Origin: Oscillospiraceae bacterium
Lineage (GTDB): Bacteria > Bacillota > Clostridia > Oscillospirales > Oscillospiraceae
NCBI GenBank assembly: GCA_020860545.1
Contig: JAJBUC010000101.1
Span: 1-50,824 of the forward strand
Reading direction: 5' to 3'
DNA length: 50,824 bases
Both the position numbers and the translations under genes were made by a program. This document shows, piece by piece, positions 1 to 7,822 of the stretch. Below the pieces are notes generated by a model, which was not told where the DNA came from, did no database searches, and saw nothing but the letters and a program-made list of their open reading frames with translations. Positions within the stretch are counted from its first letter, which is position 1; each line of letters opens with the position of its first letter.

Positions 1-74
1 GAATAATATATGGCAAATTGCACGGCACATTTTTTATACCCAATATTGAGAAATTTGGGGAGGTTATCAAACCA

Positions 75-1832
75 ATGCATACCATTCTCGCCCAACTCGG
101 GCGGTATACAAAAAGCACCATCCTGACGCCGGTTTTCGCGGGACTGGAGGTCGTGATGGAGGTCCTTTTGCCCTTTATCACGGCCATGATCATCGACGAG
201 GGGCTGCAAAAATCCAACTTGCATAATGTCTATTTTTATGGTGCTGTTATGGTTGTAATGGCTATTTTAAGCCTGATTTTCGGCACCCTCTCGGGCCGCT
301 TCGGGGCTCACGCGTCCACGGGACTTGCCGCAAACCTGCGGGAGGCCATCTACCACAAAATCCAGTCTCTCTCCTTTTCCAACATCGACAAATACAGCAC
401 GGCAGGGCTTGTCACCCGCATGACCACCGACGTCACAAACGTCCAAAACGCATTCATGATGATCATCCGCGTTGTAATCCGCGTGCCGCTCACTGTCATT
501 TTCAGCCTCGTTCTCTGCTTTATCATCAACGTGCAAATCAGTATGGTTTTCGTGGTGGGCATGGTGATTCTGATTGCCATCCTGCTTCTGGTGATGTTCC
601 TCGCCACAAAAGTATTCAACGTCGTCTTTCAGAAATACGACAATTTAAACGCCAGTGTGCAGGAGAACGTCACCGGCATCCGTGTGGTAAAAGCCTTCGT
701 GCGGGAGGACTTTGAAAACAAAAAGTTTACCCAGGCAGCAAACGTACTGTATAAGCTTTTTTCCAAGGCGGAGCGCATCCTAGCCTTTAACGCCCCCTCC
801 ATGATGCTCGTCATCTACGGCTGCATTATTTCCATCTGCTGGATCGCATCCCATTTCATTGTCGGCGGCACACTCACGACAGGTGCACTCACATCCCTGT
901 TCAGCTATGTCATTTCGATTATGATGTCACTGATGATGCTTTCCATGGTCATCGTAATGATCTCGATGAGCACTGCAAGCATCAGGCGCATCAGCGAGGT
1001 GCTAAACGACACACCGGATATGGTAAACCCCGACGAACCGATCGCTGAAATACCGGACGGTTCCATTGACTTTAAAGGCGTCGCGTTTGCCTACCAGCAC
1101 AGCGAAGAAGGGAAAATGGCGCTCTCCGACATCGACCTGCACATTGACGCGGGCGAGACCATCGGGATCATCGGCGGCACCGGCAGCGGCAAGACCAGTC
1201 TGGTCAATCTCATCAGCCGCCTCTACGACGTAACCGAGGGCTCCGTCTGCGTGGGCGGGCACGATGTGCGTGAATACGATATGGAGGTGCTGCGCAATCA
1301 GGTCTCCGTCGTCCTGCAACAGAATGTCCTCTTTTCCGGCAGCATTCTGGAAAACCTGCGCTGGGGCAATCCGGACGCAAGTGAGACGGAATGCGTGGAA
1401 GTATGCAAAGCAGCCTGTGCCGACGAATTTATCGAGCGCTTTCCCGAAAAGTACAATACATTTATTGAGCGCGGCGGTGCCAACGTTTCAGGCGGTCAGC
1501 GGCAGCGCCTGTGTATTGCCCGCGCACTGCTGAAGAAACCCAAGGTTCTGATTCTGGACGATTCCACGAGCGCGGTGGATACCGCAACCGATTCCAAAAT
1601 TCGCGCCTCCTTCGCCAGCAAAATTCCAGGCACCACAAAAATCATCATCGCCCAGCGCATTTCGAGCGTACAGGACGCAACCCGCATTCTGGTACTGGAT
1701 GGCGGCAGGATCAACGGCTTCGGCACCCACGACGAGCTGATGGCGAGCAACGAAATCTATCAGGAAATCTACGAATCGCAGCAGCAGGGCAGCGGTGACT
1801 TTGACACGACCCCCGGAAAGGAGGACGCATAA
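75..1832 (+). CDS. ABC exporter half-transporter, degenerate-site subunit (BmrC/LmrC-like)
   Basis: Membrane-bound half-transporter, 585 aa, with an N-terminal six-helix transmembrane domain (about residues 15-300) followed by one nucleotide-binding domain. Walker A GGTGSGKT lies near residue 367, signature VSGGQRQRL near 471 and Walker B LILDD near 493. The residue after Walker B is Asp instead of the catalytic Glu, and the H-loop reads IIIAQR, with Gln for His near 526, so this domain should be a poor ATPase. The start is set at the ATG at 75, preceded by GGGGAGGT at 57-64; an upstream in-frame ATG at 18 has no ribosome site. It ends 2 nt before the second half-transporter. Known family: heterodimeric type IV exporters (LmrCD, BmrCD, TM287/288), which export drugs, lipids or peptides. 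The substrate cannot be told from sequence. Confidence 0.9.
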   Translation: MHTILAQLGRYTKSTILTPVFAGLEVVMEVLLPFITAMIIDEGLQKSNLHNVYFYGAVMVVMAILSLIFGTLSGRFGAHASTGLAANLREAIYHKIQSLSFSNIDKYSTAGLVTRMTTDVTNVQNAFMMIIRVVIRVPLTVIFSLVLCFIINVQISMVFVVGMVILIAILLLVMFLATKVFNVVFQKYDNLNASVQENVTGIRVVKAFVREDFENKKFTQAANVLYKLFSKAERILAFNAPSMMLVIYGCIISICWIASHFIVGGTLTTGALTSLFSYVISIMMSLMMLSMVIVMISMSTASIRRISEVLNDTPDMVNPDEPIAEIPDGSIDFKGVAFAYQHSEEGKMALSDIDLHIDAGETIGIIGGTGSGKTSLVNLISRLYDVTEGSVCVGGHDVREYDMEVLRNQVSVVLQQNVLFSGSILENLRWGNPDASETECVEVCKAACADEFIERFPEKYNTFIERGGANVSGGQRQRLCIARALLKKPKVLILDDSTSAVDTATDSKIRASFASKIPGTTKIIIAQRISSVQDATRILVLDGGRINGFGTHDELMASNEIYQEIYESQQQGSGDFDTTPGKEDA

Positions 1833-1834
1833 TC

Positions 1835-3739
1835 ATGAATGAGAACAATACCGCTCTTCCGAAGGCATCGCCGAAATTCCTTGGACGACTGATCGGCTAT
1901 ATGTTCCAGCACTATGCCACCGCCTTTATTGCGGTAATTATCTGCATTGTTATTTCGGTTGCAGCCATGCTGCGCAGTGTGCTTTTCACGCAGTCGTTGG
2001 TGGATGACTATATCACCCCCATGGTCACGTTTTACCAGCAGACGGCGACCACCCCCGACTTTGCGCCCCTCTTGCGCGCGCTTATCCAACTTGGCATCTT
2101 CCTTCTCATCGGCATACTGGCCGCCTACGGCTACACCCGTATTATGGTCAATGTCACCCAGGGTACCATGCGCAACCTGCGGGTGGATCTGTTTACGAAG
2201 ATGGAGTCGCTCCCCATCCGGTTTTTCGACACCACGTCGCACGGGGATATTATGTCCGTCTATACAAACGACATTGACACCTTCCGCCAGTTTTTGAGTC
2301 AGAGTCTCCCCCAACTCATTAACGCGACAATTACCCTTGTCGTCACTGTCGTGTCCATGTTCCGCCTCAATGTACCGCTTGCCGTTATCTCGGTGGTGAT
2401 GGGTGCAATCGTCGTTCTGTTCATTATCAACCTCTCCGGTAAATCCGGCGCCTATTACACCAAGCAGCAGCAGGATCTTGGCAGAGCCAATGGCTTTATT
2501 GAGGAGTATTTGGACGGTCAAAAGGTCGTCAAGGTCTTCTGCCATGAAGATACTGCGGAACAAGATTTCCGCGAGGTCAATCAGGCGCTCCGCGCCAGCG
2601 CAGACACCGCAAACCGCTACGCAAACAGAATGATGCCAGTGGCCATCAACATATGTAACCTGAGCTATGTAATCTGTGCCATCGTCGGCGGTCTTCTTTT
2701 CATCAACGGCTTCCCCGGCACTACGCTGGGCGTGGTCATTGCATTCCTTGGGCTCAGCAAAACCTTTGTCCAGCCGTTCGTTCAGGTCAGCCAGCAGATG
2801 AACTTTGTCGTCATGGCTTCCGCGGGTGCCGTACGTATTTTTCACATGCTCGACCAGGAGCCGGAGAAGGACGAGGGCTTTGTGGACATTGTAAATGCCA
2901 AATATATTGACGAGGACACCGTGGTTGAATCCGATGAGCAGATGGGGACCTACGCGTGGAAATTCCCCGATGAAAACGGCAGGTTCCTCTACCAGAAATT
3001 AGAGGGATATATCAGCTTTGACTGCGTCGATTTTGGCTATACCGATGAGAAAATGGTGCTCCACAACATCAGTATGTACGCAAAGCCCGGGGAGAAAATC
3101 GCCCTTGTCGGCTCCACCGGCGCGGGTAAAACCACCATCACGAATCTTATCAACCGCTTTTATGACATACAAAAAGGCTCAATCTACTATGATGGGCTTA
3201 ACATTCAGAAGATCAAAAAATCCTCCTTGCGCAGAACCCTCGGCATTGTCCTGCAGGATACCCACCTGTTCACCGGCACCATTATGGACAACATCCGATA
3301 CGGCAATCTGGATGCCTCTGATGAAGAATGTGTCGCCGCTGCCAAGCTTGCCAATGCGCACGACTTTATTGAGCGCCTGCCGGAAGGCTATCAGACCTTC
3401 CTCACCGGTGACGGCGGGAACCTCAGCCAGGGGCAGCGCCAGCTCCTCTCCATCGCACGGGCCGCCGTGGCCGATCCACCCGCGCTGATCCTCGACGAGG
3501 CGACCTCATCTATTGATACACGCACAGAAAAGCTTGTACAATCCGGCATGGACTCCCTCATGTACGGGCGCAGCAGTTTTGTCATCGCCCATCGGCTCTC
3601 CACCGTGAAGAACTCCGACTGTATTATGGTCATGGAGCTCGGCGAGGTCATCGAGCGCGGCACACACGATGAGCTGATGGAGCGCAAGGGAAAGTACTAT
3701 CAGCTCTATACCGGCAATTTCGCTGAAGAAATCGGTTAA
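1835..3739 (+). CDS. ABC exporter half-transporter, catalytic subunit (BmrD/LmrD-like)
   Basis: Partner of the preceding gene, 634 aa, translated from ATG 1835 with AAGGAGG just upstream inside the previous gene. It has an N-terminal transmembrane domain (about residues 15-330), an insertion of roughly 50 residues before the nucleotide-binding domain, Walker A STGAGKTT near 427, signature NLSQGQRQ near 529, Walker B ALILDEATSSID with the catalytic Glu, and an intact H-loop FVIAHRLSTV. The signature is LSQGQ rather than LSGGQ. Together with the Asp and Gln changes in the partner, this gives one consensus and one degenerate ATP site, as in TM287/288-type exporters. The two genes form an operon that ends at the hairpin at about 3750. 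Multidrug export is the usual annotation; the substrate is unproven. Confidence 0.92.
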   Translation: MNENNTALPKASPKFLGRLIGYMFQHYATAFIAVIICIVISVAAMLRSVLFTQSLVDDYITPMVTFYQQTATTPDFAPLLRALIQLGIFLLIGILAAYGYTRIMVNVTQGTMRNLRVDLFTKMESLPIRFFDTTSHGDIMSVYTNDIDTFRQFLSQSLPQLINATITLVVTVVSMFRLNVPLAVISVVMGAIVVLFIINLSGKSGAYYTKQQQDLGRANGFIEEYLDGQKVVKVFCHEDTAEQDFREVNQALRASADTANRYANRMMPVAINICNLSYVICAIVGGLLFINGFPGTTLGVVIAFLGLSKTFVQPFVQVSQQMNFVVMASAGAVRIFHMLDQEPEKDEGFVDIVNAKYIDEDTVVESDEQMGTYAWKFPDENGRFLYQKLEGYISFDCVDFGYTDEKMVLHNISMYAKPGEKIALVGSTGAGKTTITNLINRFYDIQKGSIYYDGLNIQKIKKSSLRRTLGIVLQDTHLFTGTIMDNIRYGNLDASDEECVAAAKLANAHDFIERLPEGYQTFLTGDGGNLSQGQRQLLSIARAAVADPPALILDEATSSIDTRTEKLVQSGMDSLMYGRSSFVIAHRLSTVKNSDCIMVMELGEVIERGTHDELMERKGKYYQLYTGNFAEEIG

Positions 3740-3746
3740 GGCCTGA

Positions 3747-3793
3747 GAAAAAAGACGCTGACATTCCATTGTGGACTGCCAACGTCTTTTTTC
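3747..3793. terminator. Bidirectional rho-independent terminator
   Basis: An A-run, then AAGACG (3752-3757) pairing with CGTCTT (3783-3788), with further inner pairing through G-U and mismatches, then a T-run. It lies between the convergent ABC exporter and CotF-like genes and can serve both strands. Confidence 0.7.
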
Positions 3794-3800
3794 TATTGGT

Positions 3801-4055
3801 TTATTGCGGGATCTGATTGGAATACTTCTGATAGGCGGTGCTGATCTTGTCGGCGGGTGCCTGTTCCACCGGATACCAGCCCTTGGACTGGGCGATACGG
3901 AACAGGTCGGTCTGGGTCTGATGCCCCTGCCCGATCATCTTGACAAATTCGTCGCGCAGCCTGGTATTCACGCACTCGGATGCATATGTGTCGTAGTTTG
4001 CGGACATCTTCTTTTCAGACATCATTAAATCGGTAATGCGTTCCTGATCGTTCAT
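3801..4055 (-). CDS. Spore coat protein, CotF (coat F) family
   Basis: Small 84-aa protein with the helical coat F domain: a Met-rich segment (DLMMSEKKMSANYDTYA, residues 9-25), then a second helix and the C-terminal GWYPVEQAPADKI segment. It starts at ATG 4055 with GGAGGTATCAGC upstream. No signal peptide or membrane segment is seen, as expected for a protein assembled on the forespore from the mother cell. It lies 15 nt downstream of another small coat-like protein, so the two are probably one operon. Family knowledge: CotF-domain proteins are spore coat components in Bacillus and Clostridium. Its presence is the main direct evidence that the organism sporulates. No sporulation sigma-factor promoter could be assigned with confidence. 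Confidence 0.85.
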   Translation of the reverse strand: MNDQERITDLMMSEKKMSANYDTYASECVNTRLRDEFVKMIGQGHQTQTDLFRIAQSKGWYPVEQAPADKISTAYQKYSNQIPQ

Positions 4056-4070
4056 GCTGATACCTCCATT

Positions 4071-4256
4071 TTACTGTAAGAAATTTAGCAGACAGGAATA
4101 GTTCTGCTTGTGCTGGCCTGCGCACTGCTGAAAGCGGCTTTTCATCTCCGTGTCGGGCGTTTCCTGTGCCGCCGCCTGATACTTGCAGCAGAGCACCTTC
4201 TCAAAATCCAGCTGGTCAGATAGGGCTGTCAACTCTTTTGCGGTCAGATTGGCCAT
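4071..4256 (-). CDS. Small CotF-like spore coat protein
   Basis: A 61-aa helical protein translated from ATG 4256, chosen because AAAGGAGG lies 8-9 nt upstream; an in-frame ATG 30 nt further out has no ribosome site. Residues such as LSDQLDFEKVLCCKYQAAAQ and FQQCAGQHKQNYSCLLNFL match the short coat-F-like helical hairpin often encoded next to longer CotF proteins in clostridia. It carries four cysteines, including a Cys-Cys pair, which could allow crosslinking in the coat; that is inference. It is upstream of, and probably cotranscribed with, the 84-aa coat F protein. Confidence 0.7.
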   Translation of the reverse strand: MANLTAKELTALSDQLDFEKVLCCKYQAAAQETPDTEMKSRFQQCAGQHKQNYSCLLNFLQ

Positions 4257-4313
4257 GATTTTTTTACCTCCTTTTTGTAAAAGCACCGCCCGGCTCCGTC
4301 TTGCGCGGTACCA

Positions 4314-4889
4314 CTATTTGCTAGTATGCTTCTTCTCCACGCCATTTATACGAAAAACAGGGCAGCCTTTTTCATTAAAATCGAATAAAAAAAAGCGCCG
4401 TCCGTCCAGCTTTGCCACCCTTGCAAAGCAGAAGAGCGGCACAAGCGGAAACACGCTGTCCTCCCTATAGGGAAATGCCAGACAAAACCCGTCCTCCACG
4501 CGGCGCAGCATACCGCCGAGGCCTTTCGCGCTCTCAGCAAGCAGGCGGTCACCCATGAGGCGCGCCGGGCAATCCTCCCGCCTCCAGCCACGCAGCGGGG
4601 CGGCGGCTCTCGCACCCCCGGAAAAGGAAAACGACAACTCTGCCTCGGCACCGGATGGCGGCCAGAGCCGCTGCTCCTCCAATGTACGCAGGGAAATAGT
4701 GCGCCTGAGTGTGAGCGCACCCTGCTCCGGGGCAAGGGTACCGAGCAGCATCCGGCTCCCCTGTCCCAAAAGGTATACCTTGTAAATCCCCCGGCCGTCA
4801 TCCGTCATCCGGGCCGTCGCGACGACGCGGTTTCCCTCCTCACAGAGCGTCAGCCGTCCCCGACCGTCCGCCAGTTCAAATTGCCGCAT
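4314..4889 (-). CDS. Conserved-looking protein of unknown function
   Basis: A 191-aa protein with no family I recognise. The N-terminal half (residues 1-95) has alternating hydrophobic and charged stretches (RLTLCEEGNRVVATARM, GIYKVYLLGQG) and looks like a small all-beta domain. The middle is Arg- and Gly-rich, and the C-terminal half ends in RRFFLFDFNEKGCPVF. No signal peptide or membrane span. The start is uncertain: ATG 4889 has a GGGGCGAGGG stretch upstream, while in-frame ATGs at 4925 and 4961 lack ribosome sites. It points towards the spore coat pair but lies 57 nt upstream of it. GC-rich codon use matches the chromosome, so it is probably native. Confidence 0.6.
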   Translation of the reverse strand: MRQFELADGRGRLTLCEEGNRVVATARMTDDGRGIYKVYLLGQGSRMLLGTLAPEQGALTLRRTISLRTLEEQRLWPPSGAEAELSFSFSGGARAAAPLRGWRREDCPARLMGDRLLAESAKGLGGMLRRVEDGFCLAFPYREDSVFPLVPLFCFARVAKLDGRRFFLFDFNEKGCPVFRINGVEKKHTSK

Positions 4890-5063
4890 CCGCCCTCGCC
4901 CCTTCCGAATCGCTCCCTCCTCCATCAATATGAAAAAAGCGGTGCAAACATACCGCTGCATAGGTGGCAGATATGAAACTTTTTCATAAATTCACGGTTT
5001 GTTCCCCATTTTTTCGCCCAAACGTGGTATGCTAACGGCAACAGGAATGGAGGGAATTTTGCA

Positions 5064-5747
5064 GTGAAAACCCGACGTTGGATCATTACGCTCGCTGTTG
5101 TGGCCGCGCTTTTGGCAGTGTCCGCCGCCCTTCTGTACCGCAATGGGTTCTTTGACATTATCACCTCTGTGGAAACGCTGCAGGCTTACATTGAGAATTA
5201 CGCGCCGTACTCCCATCTGATTTTTTTCGCCATACAGCTCCTGTCTGTTATCCTCGCACCGATTCCCAACAACGTCATCGCGCTTGCGGGTGCCGCGCTG
5301 TTCGGCGTCTGGCCCTCATTTTTCCTTACATTCGGCGCGGTGCTGCTCGGCTCTATGATTGTCTTCTCCCTTGCGCGGGTCATCGGGCAGCCCTTTGCCC
5401 AGCGCTTTGTGAATGCGAAGGTGTCAAAACGGTATCTGGCGCTCCTGCACAACAAGCAGGGCACCTTTTTGTTCCTCGTTTTCCTCTTTCCCTTTTTCCC
5501 CGATGACCTGATCTGCATTTTGGCTGGGCTGACCGATATCAAGCCGCTGCACTTCTTTCTCATCGCGCTCATTGCAAGGCCCTGGGGACTGTTGGTGGCG
5601 TGCCTGTTCGGCGGCTCTGCGCTCTCCCTGCCCGTGTGGGCTATGGTGGTGCTTGGCATCTGCGGTGTCGCCCTCTTTGTGGTGTGCATGAAGTACGCCG
5701 ACCGCTTGGAGCGCAAGCTGCTGGGTTGGATTCGGCGGAAGACCTGA
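5064..5747 (+). CDS. TVP38/TMEM64 (VTT/DedA-related) family membrane protein
   Basis: A 227-aa integral membrane protein with an N-terminal helix (about residues 7-25) and further hydrophobic segments around 50-110, 130-150 and 165-205. It shows hallmarks of the VTT (formerly SNARE-associated) domain: re-entrant proline segment APIPNNVIALAGAALFG (residues 68-84) and FLFPFFPDDLICILAG (138-153). Translation starts at GTG 5064 with GGAGGG upstream; no ATG fits. Family knowledge links VTT/DedA proteins to lipid scrambling, undecaprenyl-phosphate recycling and membrane homeostasis; its cargo here is unknown. It stands alone, divergent from the gene to its left. Confidence 0.85.
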   Translation: MKTRRWIITLAVVAALLAVSAALLYRNGFFDIITSVETLQAYIENYAPYSHLIFFAIQLLSVILAPIPNNVIALAGAALFGVWPSFFLTFGAVLLGSMIVFSLARVIGQPFAQRFVNAKVSKRYLALLHNKQGTFLFLVFLFPFFPDDLICILAGLTDIKPLHFFLIALIARPWGLLVACLFGGSALSLPVWAMVVLGICGVALFVVCMKYADRLERKLLGWIRRKT

Positions 5748-5916
5748 TTGTGCTGATCGCCTGAAGGCCTTGCTGAGGGAGGCCCATGCCGTGTTGGATG
5801 AAAAACAATATGGCTACATCACAAACACTAGTCGTGAAAAAAGCAAAAAACAAGCACACAAATTGTGTTTCGCGCCAAATACGCCCATCAATATTACTCT
5901 TTATTTTTCACGCATC

Positions 5917-5967
5917 AATGTTTCTGCCGTAAACTAAGTTGACGGCAGAAACATTTTGTGTTATATT
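5917..5967 (+). promoter_or_regulatory. TetR-gene promoter with overlapping 14-bp perfect inverted repeat
   Basis: A perfect 14-nt inverted repeat (5917-5930 and 5942-5955, 11-nt spacer) overlaps a near-consensus promoter: -35 TTGACG at 5939-5944, 17-nt spacer, -10 TATATT at 5962-5967. The -35 box lies across the right arm. The promoter faces the TetR gene, whose ATG follows AAGGAGG at 5976-5982. The arrangement fits autorepression by TetR, with a flavin-related or toxic ligand as inducer (inference). A stem-loop acting in RNA is less likely because it sits upstream of the -10. Confidence 0.75.
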
Positions 5968-5990
5968 AGCCTATAAGGAGGAATATAAAA

Positions 5991-6581
5991 ATGGAAAAAA
6001 AGCCTTACCACCATGGCAACCTGGAGGAGAGTTTAATTGAAGCCGGCATTATTCTATTGGATAAGGTCGGGCTTGAGCAGTTTTCTCTAAGGAAAGTAGC
6101 AATTGCGTGCGGTGTCAGTCATGCAGCGCCTTATAAACATTTTAATTCAAAACAGGACCTGCTAGATGCCATGAAAAAATATGTTGAAAAACAATTCAGT
6201 GCCGCTTTGAAAGAATCACTCGAATACTATAAAAATGACCCTGACAGAATAATATATTTCGGGCAAGCATATTTGAAGTTTTTTATTAAAAACCCACATT
6301 ATTTCAGATTTTTTATTACGCATACCGGCTTAGAAATAGATTTAAGTGACTTGCAACAAAATAGCAATTATGAACCATTTGAATTGTTTAAAAAAACTGC
6401 CATTGAAGAATTTACATTCAGAAAAATTCCAGTAGCATTATACAAGCAATTGATGATAGCCATGTGGGCAATGGTACATGGCGTCACTTCACTGGCTACC
6501 ATGGAAGGTGTGATATATGATAATAATTGGGTTGACCTGTTAGGCAAAATATTAAAAGAAAATCAGACATTGGAAGGATGA
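5991..6581 (+). CDS. TetR/AcrR family transcriptional regulator
   Basis: A 196-aa repressor. The N-terminal helix-turn-helix spans about residues 8-55, with recognition helix VSHAAPYKHFNSKQDLL (residues 42-58). The all-helical C-terminal ligand/dimer domain contains YLKFFIKNPHYFRFF and MWAMVHGVTSLA, typical of the WHG-type TetR C-terminal domain. It is strongly AT-rich compared with both sides and uses A/T-ending codons, suggesting recent transfer. It is first in an operon with two flavodoxin-like genes (7-nt gap, then a 1-nt overlap) and is probably autoregulated through the inverted repeat over its promoter. It likely controls the two downstream reductases in response to an electrophile, quinone or drug-like ligand; the ligand is not deducible. 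Confidence 0.9.
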   Translation: MEKKPYHHGNLEESLIEAGIILLDKVGLEQFSLRKVAIACGVSHAAPYKHFNSKQDLLDAMKKYVEKQFSAALKESLEYYKNDPDRIIYFGQAYLKFFIKNPHYFRFFITHTGLEIDLSDLQQNSNYEPFELFKKTAIEEFTFRKIPVALYKQLMIAMWAMVHGVTSLATMEGVIYDNNWVDLLGKILKENQTLEG

Positions 6582-6588
6582 ATTTACA

Positions 6589-7098
6589 TTGCACAAATAT
6601 ATCACTATTATACACGACTTAGCACCAGAAGAATTCAAGAAGCAATTTCCTGCGCAAGGTGAGAATTGGAAAATTATTTCAAAGGAAAATTCTATTGCAC
6701 AGTGTATTGGCTGCTTTGGCTGCTGGGTAAAAACACCATCAAAATGTATCATTCAGGACGAATTTCAGCACATAGGAAAAATATTTATGAAGAGCGAGAA
6801 GATTATTGTTATAACCAGATGTACATATGGAGGATATAGCCCATTCGTAAAAAATGTATTTGATCGATGTATTGGCTGCCTTCTTCCGTTTTTTACAACG
6901 AGAAATGGAGAGGTTCATCATCCTACAAGAAGTGATAATAGACCAATCATTTCTGCTCATTTTTATGGCAACGATATCACTGATAAAGAGAAAGAGACCG
7001 CCAGAAAGCTTATTCCGGCAAATGCTTTAAATATAATAGCAGCCTCTCATTCATTGCAGTTTTACAAACATAGCGAAGAAATTGAGGAGGTAATTTAA
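6589..7098 (+). CDS. Flavodoxin-fold NAD(P)H:FMN reductase-like protein with CxxC motif
   Basis: A 169-aa protein starting at TTG 6589 with GGAAGGATGA directly upstream (the TetR stop lies inside this site). Residues IAQCIGCFGCWVKTPSKCII (37-56) match the Cys-rich segment of iron-sulfur flavoproteins and multimeric flavodoxin-WrbA relatives. Residues IIVITRCTYGGYSPFVKNVFDR (73-94) hold the FMN phosphate and dimer loop (TRCTYGGYSPFVK), and a second CIGC occurs near 95. Such proteins bind FMN and reduce quinones, azo dyes or nitro compounds; whether the cysteines ligate an Fe-S cluster is unknown. It overlaps the next gene by 1 nt (TAATG). AT-rich like its operon neighbours. Confidence 0.8.
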   Translation: MHKYITIIHDLAPEEFKKQFPAQGENWKIISKENSIAQCIGCFGCWVKTPSKCIIQDEFQHIGKIFMKSEKIIVITRCTYGGYSPFVKNVFDRCIGCLLPFFTTRNGEVHHPTRSDNRPIISAHFYGNDITDKEKETARKLIPANALNIIAASHSLQFYKHSEEIEEVI

Positions 7099-7733
7099 TG
7101 AAGGTCTCCTTAGTAAATGCAAGTCCCAAAAAAGGGAAAAATAATTCAGCATATTTTTTAAAAGAATTGGAAAACACGTTACAAGCACAGGACATTCACA
7201 ATATTATGCTGAACCGCTCTCAAATATCAGAAAACGACTTGGAGACATTGTTGCTATCTGATGTTATTGTGTTTAGTTTTCCACTTTATGTAGATGCAAT
7301 ACCCTCTCAATTATTAACAGTCCTGGTGAACTTGGAGCATCAATTTAAAAATACGCAACGCGCTTGCCGTGTCTATAGTATTGTAAATTGTGGATTTTAT
7401 GAAGGTAGCCAAACACATTTGGCACTTGATATTTTAGAAAACTGGTGCATCAGAGCAAACTTAAACTGGTCGGGAGGCATCGGAATAGGTGCTGGTGAAA
7501 TGCTTGGCAGTCAGGATACAATACCGATGGGAAAAGGAACCAAAAAAAATCTTGGCGCCGCCATAAATGCCTTATCTGACGCCATTCAGCGCAACGCCCC
7601 TTTAGCGCATCAATATGTAACGCCCAACTTTCCAAAATTTTTATTTATACAAATGGCTAATGGAACGTGGAAAAGTAAAGTTAGAAACAACGGACTCAAA
7701 GCAAAACAAATATACGAAATTTCAAATGACTAA
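7098..7733 (+). CDS. NAD(P)H-dependent oxidoreductase, flavodoxin-like
   Basis: A 211-aa protein whose ATG overlaps the previous stop by 1 nt. N-terminal MKVSLVNASPKKGKNNSAY is the FMN phosphate-binding loop of the flavodoxin/NADPH-dependent FMN reductase fold. DVIVFSFPLYVDAIPSQLL (residues 55-73) is the second FMN loop, and GIGIGAGEM near 130-138 follows the central strands. Unlike its neighbour it lacks the CxxC-rich segment, so the two are not simple duplicates and could act as a pair. The C-terminal 40 residues are basic. It ends the TetR operon; after it the base composition returns to GC-rich. Confidence 0.8.
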   Translation: MKVSLVNASPKKGKNNSAYFLKELENTLQAQDIHNIMLNRSQISENDLETLLLSDVIVFSFPLYVDAIPSQLLTVLVNLEHQFKNTQRACRVYSIVNCGFYEGSQTHLALDILENWCIRANLNWSGGIGIGAGEMLGSQDTIPMGKGTKKNLGAAINALSDAIQRNAPLAHQYVTPNFPKFLFIQMANGTWKSKVRNNGLKAKQIYEISND

Positions 7734-7822
7734 TTGACAGGCAGCAAGAAAGAGTTGTCTGGCAAAAAACGGTTTATATATTTTGCTTAGTGGTAAGCGG
7801 CGCTATACGGGGAACATGTTTT

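Noticed and set aside
4262..4320. GTGGTACCGCG on the minus strand, resembling the T-box antiterminator core
   Set aside because: It follows directly after the stop of the unknown gene, with no specifier stem or room for one, and the downstream gene is a coat protein. Chance match in GC-rich DNA.
5746..5937. An open 63-codon plus-strand frame after the TVP38 gene
   Set aside because: No start codon with a ribosome site and no recognisable homology. It runs into the TetR operator region.
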